Made by a program: the position numbers and the translations under genes. Under the pieces are notes generated by a model, which saw only the letters and a program-made list of their open reading frames with translations, ran no database searches and was not told the origin of the DNA. DNA of 64,000 bases from Limnomonas spitsbergensis (lineage: Eukaryota; Chlorophyta; Chlorophyceae; Chlamydomonadales). Positions within the stretch are counted from its first letter, which is position 1; each line of letters begins with the position of its first letter. The stretch covers positions 2,043,501-2,107,500 of the forward strand of contig JAYJMM010000019.1 of NCBI GenBank assembly GCA_037349105.1, read 5' to 3'. Positions 24,601-32,078 of this stretch are shown piece by piece.

Positions 24601-27600
24601 TCAAGGACCAGTTGACTGGGCAGGTAGGCAGGAGCAGGGACAGCTGGGTGTGGCAGGCTGCAGGGTATGGACGCGGTGGCATTGTGGCATGGCTCAGGGA
24701 CCAAACTGCTCAAGGACCATCCGGCAGGTAGGAGGGGCGGGCCTCGGGGCCTGGACACGATGAAGAGGCTCACCGTGAGACTGCTTGAGGACAAGCTGGC
24801 AGGGCAAGTAGAGAAAGGCAGGTAAGCTGGCAGGCAGGCCGAATGCAGGCATGTAGGCTGAACGCAGTAGAGGTGAAACTGTCAGGAATTTTTCTGTTCC
24901 CGCTCGCTTTTTCTCTGCGACGAGGGCCACATGCGCACCCGGACTGATTCTTTGTGTTTGCGTCTCGGGTTTTCTGGGATCGGGCGGCCGGCCTGACACC
25001 TTGTTAAGTCCTAGCAAAGAAATAGAGGGTGTTCCGTCAACCCCATGATCCAAGGAGAACGGCGCGGATGTGGCGTTGGCCCAGGCCGCGCTGTTTCCTT
25101 AACTCTCACGCCTCCCACAGGGCGTAGCTTTCTTTATTTGTATCCAAGGATCCACTTCATGTCTTCATCCAGGAGCCAGACACAGTCTGATCTTACGTGC
25201 AAATTTGTTTGTAGTCCTCATACCCCTACGAGAGAAGGTATGCAATTGTAGCCCAAGCTTTTTAATCCAGCACCAAACTCTTCAATAAGGAATGTTTCAC
25301 CCTAAACCCTAAGAGAAAATTGTTCCTTTGGAAACCCGCTATTGGCCTGATAACTTCTTTCTCTTTCCGTCAACGCCCATAGATTGTACAGGGCAAGCTA
25401 TCTCGCTAGACGTCTAACTCTGACACCTTACCCATCTCCCCTGTATTATTGGCTGGCTGATCGGAATTGTTGTTCACGCTACCCCACTCCGTTGTTCCCA
25501 TGCCACTTATAACTCATCTGTGTGTACAACATTACAACACCGACACTCATTTATCCTAATACCCTACCAATACTTCCATGTCTCTAGGCAAGCCCTAGCG
25601 CGCTGGCTCCTCCTGATCCTTTGTTTCCCACGCCAATGCTTGCAGATGGTCCAGGGCAGGCCCTGGCGTGCTGGCTCCAAGACCAAGGAGCAGCTTCTGG
25701 CCGACTACCGGACGGTCTTCATGGGCGTGCCCTCCCATACAAGCCTGGGCATGCCGACGTCGGGCGCTCATGAAGACTTGCCGATCTCCAGCGCTGTGCT
25801 CAGGTGCGTGGGTGTGTAGGTCCGGGGAGGGGGGGCTGATCTTCAGCGCTGTACTCAGGTGCGTGGGTGGGAGGTATGGTGGGTAGGTGCGGGGGGGGGG
25901 GCTTATCTCCAGCGCTGTCCTCAGGTGCGTGGGTGGGAGGTCTGGTGGGTAGGTGCGGGGGGGGGGGCTGATCTCCAGCGCTGTACTCAGGTGGGTGGGT
26001 GGGAGGTATGGTGGGTAGGTGCGGGGGGGGGCCTGATCTCCAGCGCTGTACTCAGGTGCGTGGGTGGGAAGTCCGGGGAGGGGGGGCTGATCTCCAGCGC
26101 TGTGCTCAGGTGCGTGGGTGTGTAGGTCCGGGGAGGGGGGGCTGATCTCCAGCGCTGTACTCAGGTGCGTGGGTGTGTAGGTCCGGGGAGGGGGGGCTGA
26201 TCTTCAGCGCTGTACTCAGGTGCGTGGGTGTGTAGGTCCGGGGAGGGGGGGCTGATCTTCAGCGCTGTACTCAGGTGCGTGGGTGTGTAGGTCCGGGGAG
26301 GGGGGGCTGATCTCCAGCGCTGTACTCAGGTGCGTGGGTGGGAGGTATGGTGGGTAGGTGCGGGGGGGGGGGCTGATCTCCAGCGCTGTACTCAGGTGCG
26401 TGGGTGGGAAGTCCGGTGTGTAGGTCCGGGGAGGGGGGGCTGATCTTCAGCGCTGTCCTCAGGTGCGTGGGTGGGAGGTATGGTGGGTAGGTGCGGGGGG
26501 GGGGGCTGATCTCCAGCGCTGTACTCAGGTGCGTGGGTGGGAGGTATGGTGGGTAGGTGCGGGGGGGGGGGCTGATCTCCAGCGCTGTACTCAGGTGCGT
26601 GGGTGGGAGGTATGGTGGGTAGGTGCGGGGGGGGGGGCTGATCTCCAGCGCTGTACTCAGGTGCGTGGGTGGGAGGTATGGTGGGTAGGTGCGGGGGGGG
26701 GGGCTGATCTCCAGCGCTGTACTCAGGTGCGTGGGTGGGAGGTATGGTGGGTAGGTGCGGGAGGGGGGGCTGATCTCCAGCGCTGTACTCAGGTGCGTGG
26801 GTGGGAGGTATGGTGGGTAGGTGCGGGGGGGGGGGCTGATCTCCAGCGCTGTACTCAGGTGCGTGGGTGGGAGGTATGGTGGGTAGGTGCGGGGGGGGGG
26901 GCTGATCTCCAGCGCTGTACTCAGGTGCGTGGGTGGGAGGTATGGTGGGTAGGTGCGGGAGGGGGGGCTGATCTCCAGCGCTGTACTCAGGTGCGTGGGT
27001 GGGAGGTATGGTGGGTAGGTGCGGGGGGGGGGGCTGATCTCCAGCGCTGTACTCAGGTGCGTGGGTGGGAGGTATGGTGGGTAGGTGCGGGGGGGGGGGG
27101 CTGATCTCCAGCGCTGTACTCAGGTGCGTGGGTGGGAGGTATGGTGGGTAGGTGCAGGGGGTGGGGGCTGATCTCCAGCGCTGTCCTCAGGTGGGTGGGT
27201 GGGAGGTCTGGTGGGTAGGTGCGGGGGGGGGGCTGATCTCCAGCGCTGTACTCAGGTGCGTGGGTGGGAGGTATGGTGGGTAGGTGCGGGGGGGGGGCTG
27301 ATCTCCAGCGCTGTCCTCAGGTGCGTGGGTGGGAGGTCTGGTGGGTAGGTGCGGGGGGTGGGAGGGCTGATCTCCAGCGCTGTACTCAGGGGGGGGGGGG
27401 GGGAGTCTGGTGGGTAGGTGTGGGGGAAGGGATGGCTTATCTCCAGCGCTGTACTCAGGTACGTGGGTGGGCAGTTTGCTGGGTGTGAGGGGGGGGGGGG
27501 GCTTACCTTTAGGGTTCTGCTCGTGACCTCATATGAGCTGTCGGGCAGGCGCGTAGATGCCATTCATTTTTAATGCAAGAATGCTTCCGGGCGCCCCGCT

Positions 27601-30555
27601 GCTACCTGCTACGCTGAGTGAGGCTGTCTTCCAGCTGTGCCTTCAGAAATGACTGTGATGAGAATGTGATGAAGTGCTGTTCTGCTGTCCCCGTGGGTTG
27701 CCATTCCATGGCTGCATCCCCCGGGTTGCCATTCCATGGCTGTATCCCTAGGGTCAACTGCCTGCCCGCGTGTCGGCATCCCTCCTTGCAATCCAGTATC
27801 ATGCGGGTGACAAAATGCTCAGTTCCAATTGACCGGTGTCCAACTCTTGGAGTGTCTGCTCAGAATTTGGGTTTAAGGTGTGGGTGTAGGTTTTTCCCCT
27901 AGCGCATTCCTTGATGTCCAGAGCTCCTCCTGGTCTGGTGTTAATCTGAACCCTAAGCATCCAACATAATCGTGTTTACTTGATCTTCTCACCATTCTTG
28001 AGGCCGTGCACATGGCGTAGGAGAGTGCCTGGCTCCGTCTCCGCCCGGCTACCTTGCCCCGCGTTGCCGCTCCCCGCTCCCCCGCTGGCGCCATCCGCCT
28101 CGGAAATTGAATCCCCGAGCAAACGATGGCAAGCTAGTGTCGGCGCATCTATGTCCCCGCGGCACCTGCAGCAACAGGTGGGTCTGGGAGAAGCTGCAGG
28201 GAAGGTACATGGAAGCTGCACAGCAAGTGCTGGATAGCTGATGGGGCGATTTTAGCGGGTGTGGGTAAGCTCCCTGATCAGTGACAGAGCTCTGTATTCC
28301 TGAGCTTCAGTCTTTATGTGAATTTGGCTGAATTGTGCTAAAACTCGAAAGCAGCAGAAGTGGTCAACTTCCCCCGCAACCAGCCGCCCAAAATCATAGA
28401 GTATACTGGTAGGCGCAAACTTGTGTGATTGCTGTTCACGCGTTGCCGAAACGCAAACGTGGGCTCTCTTTGCGCCGCCCAGGAGCAACAGGAGGCGTCG
28501 CTGCTGAGGCGCTCCCAACAGCAGCTGCTGAACCGTAGCCAGAGCAACAACAGAGGTGCGGCGCAGCAGCCGCCGCAGCAGGCTGCGTGGGGATCCGGAG
28601 ACGATCCTCTGATGCGGTCTGCGTCAGGCGCAGGAGGCAGGTGGCAGGGCTGGTGGCAGCATCCAGGTAAGGCAGGTCAGTAAAATATTTGTGTGTGGGG
28701 TGGTGTGGGAATATATGCAGAAATGTGACTGGCGTGTTCAGGAAGCTGTGCAGAAGCTGCTTCCTCCTACCCGTTTGTGGGGGATGGGTGGGAATAGATC
28801 TGCAGGTGCTAGCCGCCCTTTGTTGTGACCTGAAATGTGACTGGCATGTCCATGAAGCTGCCTCCTCCTACCAGTTTGTGGGGATGGGTGAGGATCGATG
28901 TGCAGGTGCAAGCTGCCTTTGGTGTGACCTGCCGTTGCGATGTGCCGGCATCTCATGATTCTCTGCTCAGTACTGCCGGCAACACCCTTGCACTGCCTAT
29001 ATCTGGTATATGCCTCTCATTATTGGTATGGCGGTTTGTCTGGTACTTCATACTGCCCGTGTTTCATCATCAGAGCCCGCTGCTCTGCCCTCCCATCCAG
29101 GCACCGTGGCCCCCAGCTCTCCGCGGGATGACGGGGCCGAGGCATGCAGCCCCATGGCCATCTCCCCGCTGCCCGCGGCGCTGTCACCCACCATGCAACA
29201 GCGGAGCGCCTTCCATCACATGGCAGGCGTGGGCGGCGGCATGGGCTCTCCGCTGCCTTCCTGCGGCGGCATGGACAGCCAAGGCGGAGGTGGCGGGCTG
29301 GGCATGCCAATGAACCTTCCGGACAGCCCGTCCTCGGACCTCAGCCTGGGTGACGGTCCGTCTAGAGAGCGTGCACTGACGCCGCTGTCCAAGCTTTACA
29401 TCCAGGTGCTTACAGGGGGGGAGGGCACGCTGGCACAGGCTCACCTCTGAACTGATGCATGAATCAGTCCCATGATGCTAGTGTTGCGCGGCTCCTTATT
29501 CGCCCCTCCCCCCTCTGTCCTAATTCCCTCTTGTTTTTAATTGAGCCTGTGCAGAAAGCCCAAGAGGCACGCGAGCGCACCGCGCAGCTGCGACAGAGCA
29601 TTCAGAAGGGCAGCGGTGGTCGTGAGGCGGCGGCGCTGGCCCGTGCGGGCAGCTTGCAGTCTGTGCCGCTGATGAACAGCAGCGTCGATTTCAACATGGC
29701 AGGCGGGGACGCTCGGGCGATGGCTTCCTCCGTCTCGTTTGGGAGCAGATTTTGCGAGAGCACGCTGGCCGCCTCGACTGTCGTCGCTGCTGCAGGCAGG
29801 AGCAACAATCGGGAGGCAGCCGCAGCGGATGATGTGTGCATGGAGAGCGTGGGGCATGCGGAGGAGGGGGAGGGAAGGGTGGCCGCATGGAGGTAAGGCG
29901 CTGTGCCATTATAATACCAGATGCTCCTGATCCGGTGTTTCGCGGCTTTTTGTCCTCAATTCCATTTGTTTACACTCTCTGCCTCTTCTTGCCCTCTTCC
30001 AATCATATCTTGACGGCACTCGTGTGGTGGTGGCACGCAGGTGGCAGGCCCAGACATCCAACCTCCCGGCGGCCGCCGCAGCCGCTGCAGCAGCTGGTGA
30101 GCTCAGGCCTAAAAGCCGGCTTACGGGTTTGGGAGGGACAGGATGTACAGAGCAAGCATTACTCGTGGTTTCTGAGGCGTGCTTAGGGAGACAGCCCGGG
30201 GTTTGAGAGTTGGGGTTCACAGGCTGGATCTCATTCAAAGGGCATTTATACAGCGGGCATGTCGGGGACTCAATAGCGACCAGGAGTCCCGAGTCTCATG
30301 CCCCGCCCCTCCTCCTGCTGTCCCTCCTCAGGCTTCACTACCGGCCAACCTACTTTTGCAAACAGCAGCCTGTTAGGCCCCAGACCCAGACCAGGCCTCT
30401 CTCCAAGGCTCGCACGCGGGGTGTCCCCGCGGAAGTCCCCGGCGTCTCCCAAGCAAGCCCACGCTGGCAGCCCTGACGGCGCCGCGGGGCCTACCTGGGG
30501 CTCCCCAGCTGGATCCACGGCCCCCAGCAGCCCCGCCGGACACAAGTGGAGGTGA
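5821..30555 (+). CDS. Kinesin-4 family motor (FRA1-like), 33 exons
   Basis: Plus-end microtubule motor of the kinesin-4 group, the family of plant FRA1 and animal KIF4/KIF21. It has an N-terminal motor (exons 1-9), a long coiled-coil stalk (10-20) and a low-complexity tail (21-33). I threaded 33 exons. Every intron is GT-AG and every phase agrees, giving 5499 nt, or about 1832 aa plus a TGA stop at 30553. The start is the ATG at 5821, followed by [20 protein letters not shown]. The motor carries [38 protein letters not shown] and [15 protein letters not shown], in kinesin-4 order. The coding total is only 22 percent of the span. Family roles are cell-wall vesicle delivery in plants and spindle midzone control in animals; which applies here cannot be told. 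The KIF4 cysteine-rich tail is absent. Confidence 0.93.
7204..7320 (+). pseudogene. Ghost of kinesin exon 3 (P-loop exon) in intron 2
   Basis: CCACCCGCAACAGGTAGTGG at 7206-7225 repeats the intron end and exon start at 7389-7407 (CCACCCGCAACAGGCAGTGG). The match continues as CCATGGGTAGCCAGGACAT against CCATGGGTAGCGAGTACAA, then GGCGGCAATCATAG against GGCGGCAAGGCACATGG. The spacing is 182 bp. The copy has lost the P-loop lysine codon (AAG to CTG) and the reading frame, so it is non-functional. Confidence 0.75.
9505..9560 (+). pseudogene. Possible ghost of kinesin exon 7 start in intron 6
   Basis: CAGGTCCACCTTGCGGGCAG resembles the true acceptor and exon start at 9841 (CAGGTGGACCTGGCAGGCAG), with the following bases also partly similar. 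It lies 330 bp upstream. The similarity is short, so this is the weakest of the ghost calls. Confidence 0.4.
9672..9793 (-). mobile_element. Small MITE-like repeat F, copy in kinesin intron 6
   Basis: Read on the minus strand it gives CGGTGGCTGAATTACGTAGC and TGAGTTTCAG, then AATT..AGCTACTTT and ends near GAATTACGACGC. The plus-strand copy at 32824-32957 has the same order of blocks. The two are about 125 bp long and clearly diverged. No coding capacity is visible. Confidence 0.55.
10175..10358. mobile_element. Mariner/Stowaway-like MITE in kinesin intron 7
   Basis: A 184-bp element with near-perfect terminal inverted repeats of about 24 bp: CCGTAGTCACGGACGTGTTT at the left and the reverse complement of AAATACATCCGTGACTACGG at the right, with two mismatches. 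It is flanked by TA on both sides (10173-10174 and 10359-10360). That is the target duplication of Tc1/mariner elements and their non-autonomous MITEs. There is no transposase inside. The subfamily is not recognised. Confidence 0.8.
11018..11100 (+). pseudogene. Ghost of kinesin exon 8 in intron 8
   Basis: GCGTGTGTCAGCCCCGCAGA at 11036 matches the exon 8 segment at 10800 (GCTTGTGTCAGCCCCGCGGA). It continues through ACATTAGCTTTGAGAAAAGC and past the exon end (CTCAGTTGGGATAAAA against CTCAGGTGGGAAATC). The donor GT is now TT. It lies about 240 bp downstream of the real exon. Confidence 0.85.
11325..11375 (+). pseudogene. Ghost of kinesin exon 9 start, left of the 60-bp array
   Basis: GCTGCTGAGGTATGTGGACA then GAGCCCACCACGTCCGCAAA matches the real intron end and exon 9 start at 12428 (GCTGCTCAGGTATGCAGACC, GCGCTCGCCACATCCGCAA). 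A second, poorer copy is at 12300-12340 (TATGCTGACTACGCTCGCCC). The 60-bp minisatellite lies between these two ghosts. Confidence 0.8.
11376..12290. repeat. 60-bp minisatellite, about 15 units, kinesin intron 8
   Basis: The unit is roughly ACACGGCACCTTCCCTTTCA, CACTGCCCGGCTTCACCATT, AACCTGAAACCCAAACCCTA. Units differ by a few substitutions and one single-base indel near 11700. Because 60 is divisible by three, the minus strand stays open and reads as a 20-aa repeat; I treat that as an artefact. The unit ends in a telomere-like AAACCCTAA. Confidence 0.95.
12688..12885 (+). pseudogene. Two ghosts of kinesin exon 10 start in intron 9
   Basis: A 119-bp unit spanning intron end and exon start occurs almost three times. 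The true junction is 12923/12924. A near-identical CTCTTTCCAG|GCTGAGACCT junction is at 12804/12805, and a third partial copy lies at 12688-12757. The middle copy lacks one base of the exon (AGCCTTGAG against AGCCCTTGAG) and would shift the frame if used. The high identity implies recent duplication. Confidence 0.92.
12924..19631 (+). CDS. Kinesin exons 10-20: coiled-coil stalk
   Basis: Exon ends: 12924-13118, 13492-13614, 14286-14605, 15215-15314, 15796-15987, 16265-16534, 17093-17159, 17709-17887, 18248-18582, 18972-19098, 19513-19631. Exons 10, 13-16 and 18-20 are rich in heptad-like Leu/Glu/Lys/Gln. Exon 15 contains the family-typical stretch around [20 protein letters not shown], and exon 16 continues with [10 protein letters not shown]; both match the kinesin-4 stalk pattern. 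Exon 12 is a Ser/Pro/Glu-rich linker. Exon 17 is Ala/Gly-rich. Confidence 0.88.
15003..15065 (+). pseudogene. Ghost of kinesin exon 13 start in intron 12
   Basis: GTATGCAGTCTGCAGCACAA then GCAGATGAAGCAGGACG matches the real junction at 15207 (GTGTGCAGGTTGCAGCAAAA, GCAGATGGAGCAGGACT). The spacing is 192 bp, and a LINE 3' end (15117-15190) sits between ghost and exon. Confidence 0.85.
15117..15190 (-). mobile_element. LINE 3'-end fragment in kinesin intron 12
   Basis: Contains GACATTACACCTCTGGGCCC, TGCTCAAAAAGGCTCGACCG and GTGGGCGCCCAACTGTCCCG, then GGAAGAAAATAAA. It matches the 3' end of the 37.8-kb LINE in reverse. It lies between the exon 13 ghost and exon 13, so it was probably inserted after that duplication or into its seam. 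Confidence 0.75.
15556..15655 (+). pseudogene. Two ghosts of kinesin exon 14 start in intron 13
   Basis: AGGTGCCGGTCCTGAATCTG then CACTATGATGC (15559-15590) and the poorer ATTGCCGACCCTCAAGCCGC ACTTT (15622-15647) resemble the real AGGTGCCGGCCCTGAAGCAG CACTATGACC at 15794. Both lack a usable reading frame. Confidence 0.75.
15668..15780 (+). mobile_element. Dispersed repeat family C copy abutting exon 14 acceptor
   Basis: Contains CTTGCAGTCCAGCAGAGCAT, CACATTTGATGCATGGGACA and CCGGTACAGGCAC, then AGCGAAAACCAG. It ends only about 15 bp before the exon 14 AG, so the element may supply part of the present acceptor region. Confidence 0.6.
16085..16250. repeat. CTCATTAGAAGTA-containing tandem repeat, kinesin intron 14
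   Basis: CTCATTAGAAGTA followed by a CCGGCC-containing pyrimidine tract occurs three to four times at roughly 35-65-bp spacing, with decay. It fills most of the intron upstream of exon 15. Confidence 0.7.
16545..16900. repeat. 29-bp minisatellite, about 12 units, kinesin intron 15
   Basis: The unit is about GGAGGCCAGAATGGGAGCGG GGTTGATGT. The units are closely similar and G-rich. The period is not a multiple of three, in contrast to most other arrays here. Confidence 0.9.
16978..17042 (+). pseudogene. Ghost of kinesin exon 16 in intron 15
   Basis: CTGTTGCGCAAAATCTGATA then CCAGCATGGCCTGCAAG matches the real CTGTAGCGCAAAATCAACGA and CCACCATGGCCCGCAAG at 17087. The acceptor TAG has become TTG and the frame meets a stop. 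The spacing is about 106 bp. Confidence 0.85.
18846..18971. repeat. 35-bp tandem repeat running into the exon 19 acceptor
   Basis: The unit CCATGCAAACCTCCATGCAA ACCACCATTCAACCC repeats three to four times. The last CCTCCATGCA is completed by the real acceptor AG at 18970-18971. The repeat thus ends exactly at the splice site, so the array looks like amplified acceptor sequence. Confidence 0.8.
19929..30555 (+). CDS. Kinesin exons 21-33: acidic and Ser/Pro-rich tail
   Basis: Exon ends: 19929-20034, 20764-21032, 21765-21901, 22474-22591, 24221-24311, 24528-24623, 25646-25803, 28021-28177, 28483-28666, 29101-29405, 29555-29892, 30041-30096, 30332-30555. Exons 23-24 encode acidic runs ([18 protein letters not shown]). 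Exons 28-33 are Ser/Pro/Ala/Gln-rich and end with basic [20 protein letters not shown] recognise no domain. Exons 21, 28 and 32 rest mainly on splice signals and phase, so they are less certain than the motor. Confidence 0.72.
20020..20300 (+). pseudogene. Three ghosts of the kinesin exon 21 donor in intron 21
   Basis: The exon 21 end CTGCAGCAACTGCAG|GTGCGA (junction 20034/20035) recurs as CTGCAACAACTGCAG|GTGGGT (20122/20123), CTGCAGCAATTGCAG|GTGCGT (20209/20210) and CAGCTGCAG|GTTCAT (20287/20288). Spacings are 88, 87 and 78 bp. Intron sequence following each junction (GGGGGCGCAGGGTTG type) is copied too. Two of the ghosts keep strong donor consensus. Confidence 0.92.
20370..20425 (+). pseudogene. 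Ghost of kinesin exon 22 start in intron 21
   Basis: CCGCCGTGCAGGTTGCGGTC then GGTGCTGGGGGGCCTC resembles the real GCCGCCTTGCAGGTGGCAGC and GGTGCTTTCGGGGTCGC at 20752. The AG is retained, but the copy is diverged. Confidence 0.6.
21480..22355. repeat. Direct 75-85-bp repeat flanking kinesin exon 23
   Basis: TTCTGCCGGGAGTGGGTGAA, TGAAATAACTTGCCCATGAA, GCAGGCTTTCTTCTGCCATG and ATATGGCTCTGACAACTTAT occur at 21491-21575 and again almost unchanged at 22270-22352. The two copies bracket exon 23 and a ghost of it, as expected if a segment of about 780 bp was duplicated. Confidence 0.9.
22150..22225 (+). pseudogene. Ghost of kinesin exon 23 end in intron 23
   Basis: GACACTATGTCAGTGTTGGG, CGCGGAGGAGGAGGAGGAGG and GGCAAATCAATCGACGTCC resemble the exon 23 end at 21842-21905 (ACGACATGACCTCGGCGCCG, AGAAGGAGGGGGGAGCC, AACCAGTCGACCTC). 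It fits the surrounding 780-bp duplication. A ghost of the exon 23 start (CCTACAGGAGTTGTGGCC) lies at 21688-21725. Confidence 0.7.
22600..23285. repeat. 30-bp G-rich minisatellite, about 22 units, kinesin intron 24
   Basis: The unit is GACACACCAGGGGGGAGGGG TAGGGGGGTA with length variants of 26-35 bp. The array starts right after exon 24. Immediately after it, the exon 24 end (ACACCAGCCAGGATCAAGTG) recurs at 23278, about 23325 and about 23382. The unit's ACACCAG is probably derived from that exon edge. The G runs are on the RNA-sense strand. Confidence 0.95.
23560..23800. repeat. Direct repeat of about 185 bp in kinesin intron 24
   Basis: GCGTGCATGTGTGGAGCAAT, the C-run, CTTCACCTAGCTTTACGCGT and GTTCATTTGCGCAGCTTTCA occur at 23540-23623 and again at 23709-23786. 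The intervening DNA also carries diverged pieces of the adjacent 51-bp array. Confidence 0.8.
23816..24088. repeat. 51-bp minisatellite, 5 units, kinesin intron 24
   Basis: The unit is GTGCATGTGTGGAAAAACAG TACCCAACCTGCCCAACCCA GCTACATGTGC. It occurs as five near-identical copies plus a partial. All three plus-strand frames and one minus frame are open over the array; this is a consequence of the 17-codon period, and I do not call a protein. Confidence 0.95.
24655..24880 (+). pseudogene. Ghosts of kinesin exon 26 in intron 26
   Basis: Exon 26 (24528-24623) is echoed three times. 24663-24732 has ACTGCTCAAGGACCATCCGG CAGGTAGG. 24741-24810 has CTGGACACGATGAAGAGGCT CACCGTGAGACTGCTTGAGG. A stub lies at 24845-24880 (GAACGCAGTAGAGGTGAAAC). 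The second ghost keeps most of the exon but not the donor. Confidence 0.9.
24929..25012 (+). repeat. Dispersed repeat D, copy 2
   Basis: Diverged copy of 4738-4835 (CGCACCCGGACT, GGGCGGCCGGCC, ACACCTTGT.AAGTCC). It lies inside kinesin intron 26 in the same orientation as the gene. Confidence 0.6.
25577..25615 (+). pseudogene. Ghost of kinesin exon 27 start in intron 26
   Basis: CTAGGCAAGCCCTAGCGCGC TGGCTCC at 25585 matches AGGGCAGGCCCTGGCGTGCT GGCTCC at 25654 inside exon 27. The offset is 69 bp. Another weak echo (ACAGGGCAAGCTATCTCGCT) is at 25389. Confidence 0.75.
25804..27480. repeat. 66-bp minisatellite of exon 27 donor junctions, about 26 units
   Basis: The unit is CTGATCTCCAGCGCTGTACT CAG|GTGCGTGGGTGGGAGGT ATGGTGGGTAGGTGCGGGGG G. 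Its first third is the end of exon 27 (CCGATCTCCAGCGCTGTGCT CAG), followed by the exon's own donor and intron start. So every unit carries a copy of the exon end and a consensus 5' splice site. Early units are 53-65 bp; the central block from 26463 is a regular 66 bp. Units read in the exon frame reach TAG soon after the donor. Confidence 0.95.
28725..28940. repeat. Tandem duplication of about 115 bp, kinesin intron 29
   Basis: GTGACTGGCGTGTTCAGGAA, GCTTCCTCCTACCCGTTTGT and GGGGATGGGTGGGAATAGAT CTGCAGGTGC recur about 115 bp later as GTGACTGGCATGTCCATGAA, GCCTCCTCCTACCAGTTTGT and GGGGATGGGTGAGGATCGAT GTGCAGGTGC. Confidence 0.85.
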
Positions 30556-31325
30556 AGCAGATGAGCAGCAGCAGCAGGCACGGGCTTGGATCCATCCATG
30601 CACTCGTCAGTGCTTCGGATCTATATCTATGATCCGGGCCCATCTTGCTCTAGGAGGCAGGTGGGGACCTGGATGGCAGGACATCACGGTGGCACATGTT
30701 TGGATGTATGAATTGCACGCGGGGGGAACACCAAGGGGAGCGAGCTTCCTGACTCATCGTGGCATCTGATATCACATTTTGGTTTGCGGCGCGCTCCCCC
30801 GTATTTAGCTGTTGGGAAAACAATTCAGCAGGTCTTGGACGTTGGGAATAAACGAGGTTTGCTTAACAGCACTCGGACTGGGGATATTATTTTAATATTT
30901 TCGGGATTTTGCCATTTGCTCAGTTGACCAGGATTTGAGGGACCCTCCTCGTTTGCATGGCTTTGTTCGTCTGCTACTTGTGGACACATGTCTTATTGAT
31001 AGCCCATTAGCCCCCCAAAAGACTGTAATGAATCAAGGTCGAAAATTGTGGGACACCCTGCAGTCCCGCACCAGGTCAATGACGTTACACCTGTGGGCCC
31101 TATCTCAGTTCCCGTACCAGGTAATGTCTCTTCGGTGATCGATGGACTGAGAGAACTGGAACCTTCCAGTAGCAGAGGTCCGGCATTGACTGTCACATGC
31201 AACCATGTATCGAGGAGTTGGAATGGTGTGTCTCCTCTAATCCTCTAATCTTGGAGCAGGCATGTTAGCTCATTGATTGAGGCTACTTGGTACCCTGGAA
31301 TTTGAATTTTTGTAACCTTCGTACT
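30556..31325. other. Kinesin 3' flank, no gene seen
   Basis: After the TGA at 30553 I find no further exon. A short LINE 3'-end piece in reverse (AATGACGTTACACCTGTGGG) lies at 31078-31100. The remainder is unique-looking sequence without a long open frame. Confidence 0.6.
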
Positions 31326-31327
31326 CT

Positions 31328-31412
31328 GAAGTTTGTGAAGTTTTTACAGTCCAGCAGAGCATCACATTTGATGCATGGGACATGTGCCAGTAAACCGGTA
31401 CAGGCACTTTAT
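31328..31412 (+). mobile_element. Dispersed repeat family C copy
   Basis: Contains GTGAAGTTTTTACAGTCCAG, CAGAGCATCACATTTGATGC and GTAAACCGGTACAGGCACT. It matches the left 85 bp of the family. Confidence 0.6.
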
Positions 31413-31619
31413 CCTCAAGAACAACAAGTGACTGGTGGCCATAATCCCGATCGGTGTTTATTTCATTGCACGCTAGACAACAATGACAACCTCACGGGCC
31501 CGCAAGGTAGCTGTTCCTAGGCCACTGGGGAACAAACCTTGGCCGGCCTTAGTTCCGATGTTGGCCCTAGCTTGCCCTAGCTAGCTTTTTCCCGCCCCCA
31601 TTATTTAGGCACCTGTGCT

Positions 31620-31835
31620 GCGGCGGAGCCTTTTTGAGCAGGGCCCAGAGGCGTTATGTGATCGACACCTGGCCCCCTCTGCTGCAAGCCATGATGTATC
31701 TGATTCGTAGATGAAGCATGCTTAACTAAGCATCGTGGGTGGGAGGCTCTGGCTTTTGTTGAGGACGAGGTAGATTTTGTTGAGGGCTACTCTGCTGTCT
31801 TGTGTTTGCCTCCCTAGGGACTGGCTCTTTCCCAG
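31620..31835 (+). mobile_element. LINE remnants: 3' end then a CDS-tail scrap
   Basis: 31626-31670 carries GGAGCCTTTTTGAGCAGGGC CCAGAGGCGTTATG, a LINE terminus. 31732-31830 carries GGGAGGCTCTGGCTTTTGTT GAGGACGAGG and TTTGTTGAGG, matching the coding tail and early 3' UTR at 37650-37735. These are two separate pieces in the same orientation. Confidence 0.5.
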
Positions 31836-32078
31836 CACAATGTAGCACCACCATGCACCCTCCCCAAGCGGCTGCAAACGCCAACACGCACTATCATAGC
31901 CGACATAAATGACACGTGACCTACAAAAGGATGCAAGCAATAGGATATAGAAGCCAGAGAAAGAGCTGCGTGGAAAACTGGAAACTAGGAGGGCAAGGGC
32001 TGCTTGTGCACCTGGTGGCATGGTCCCCACCCCCAAAGATACAGCTCACACAGTGACACACACAGGCAGGTCCTCCGG

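Noticed and set aside
26463..27104. Sense frame of 213 codons with a 22-aa Trp/Gly repeat
   Set aside because: It is the exon 27 donor minisatellite read in a frame different from the exon. In the exon's own frame the units stop at TAG.
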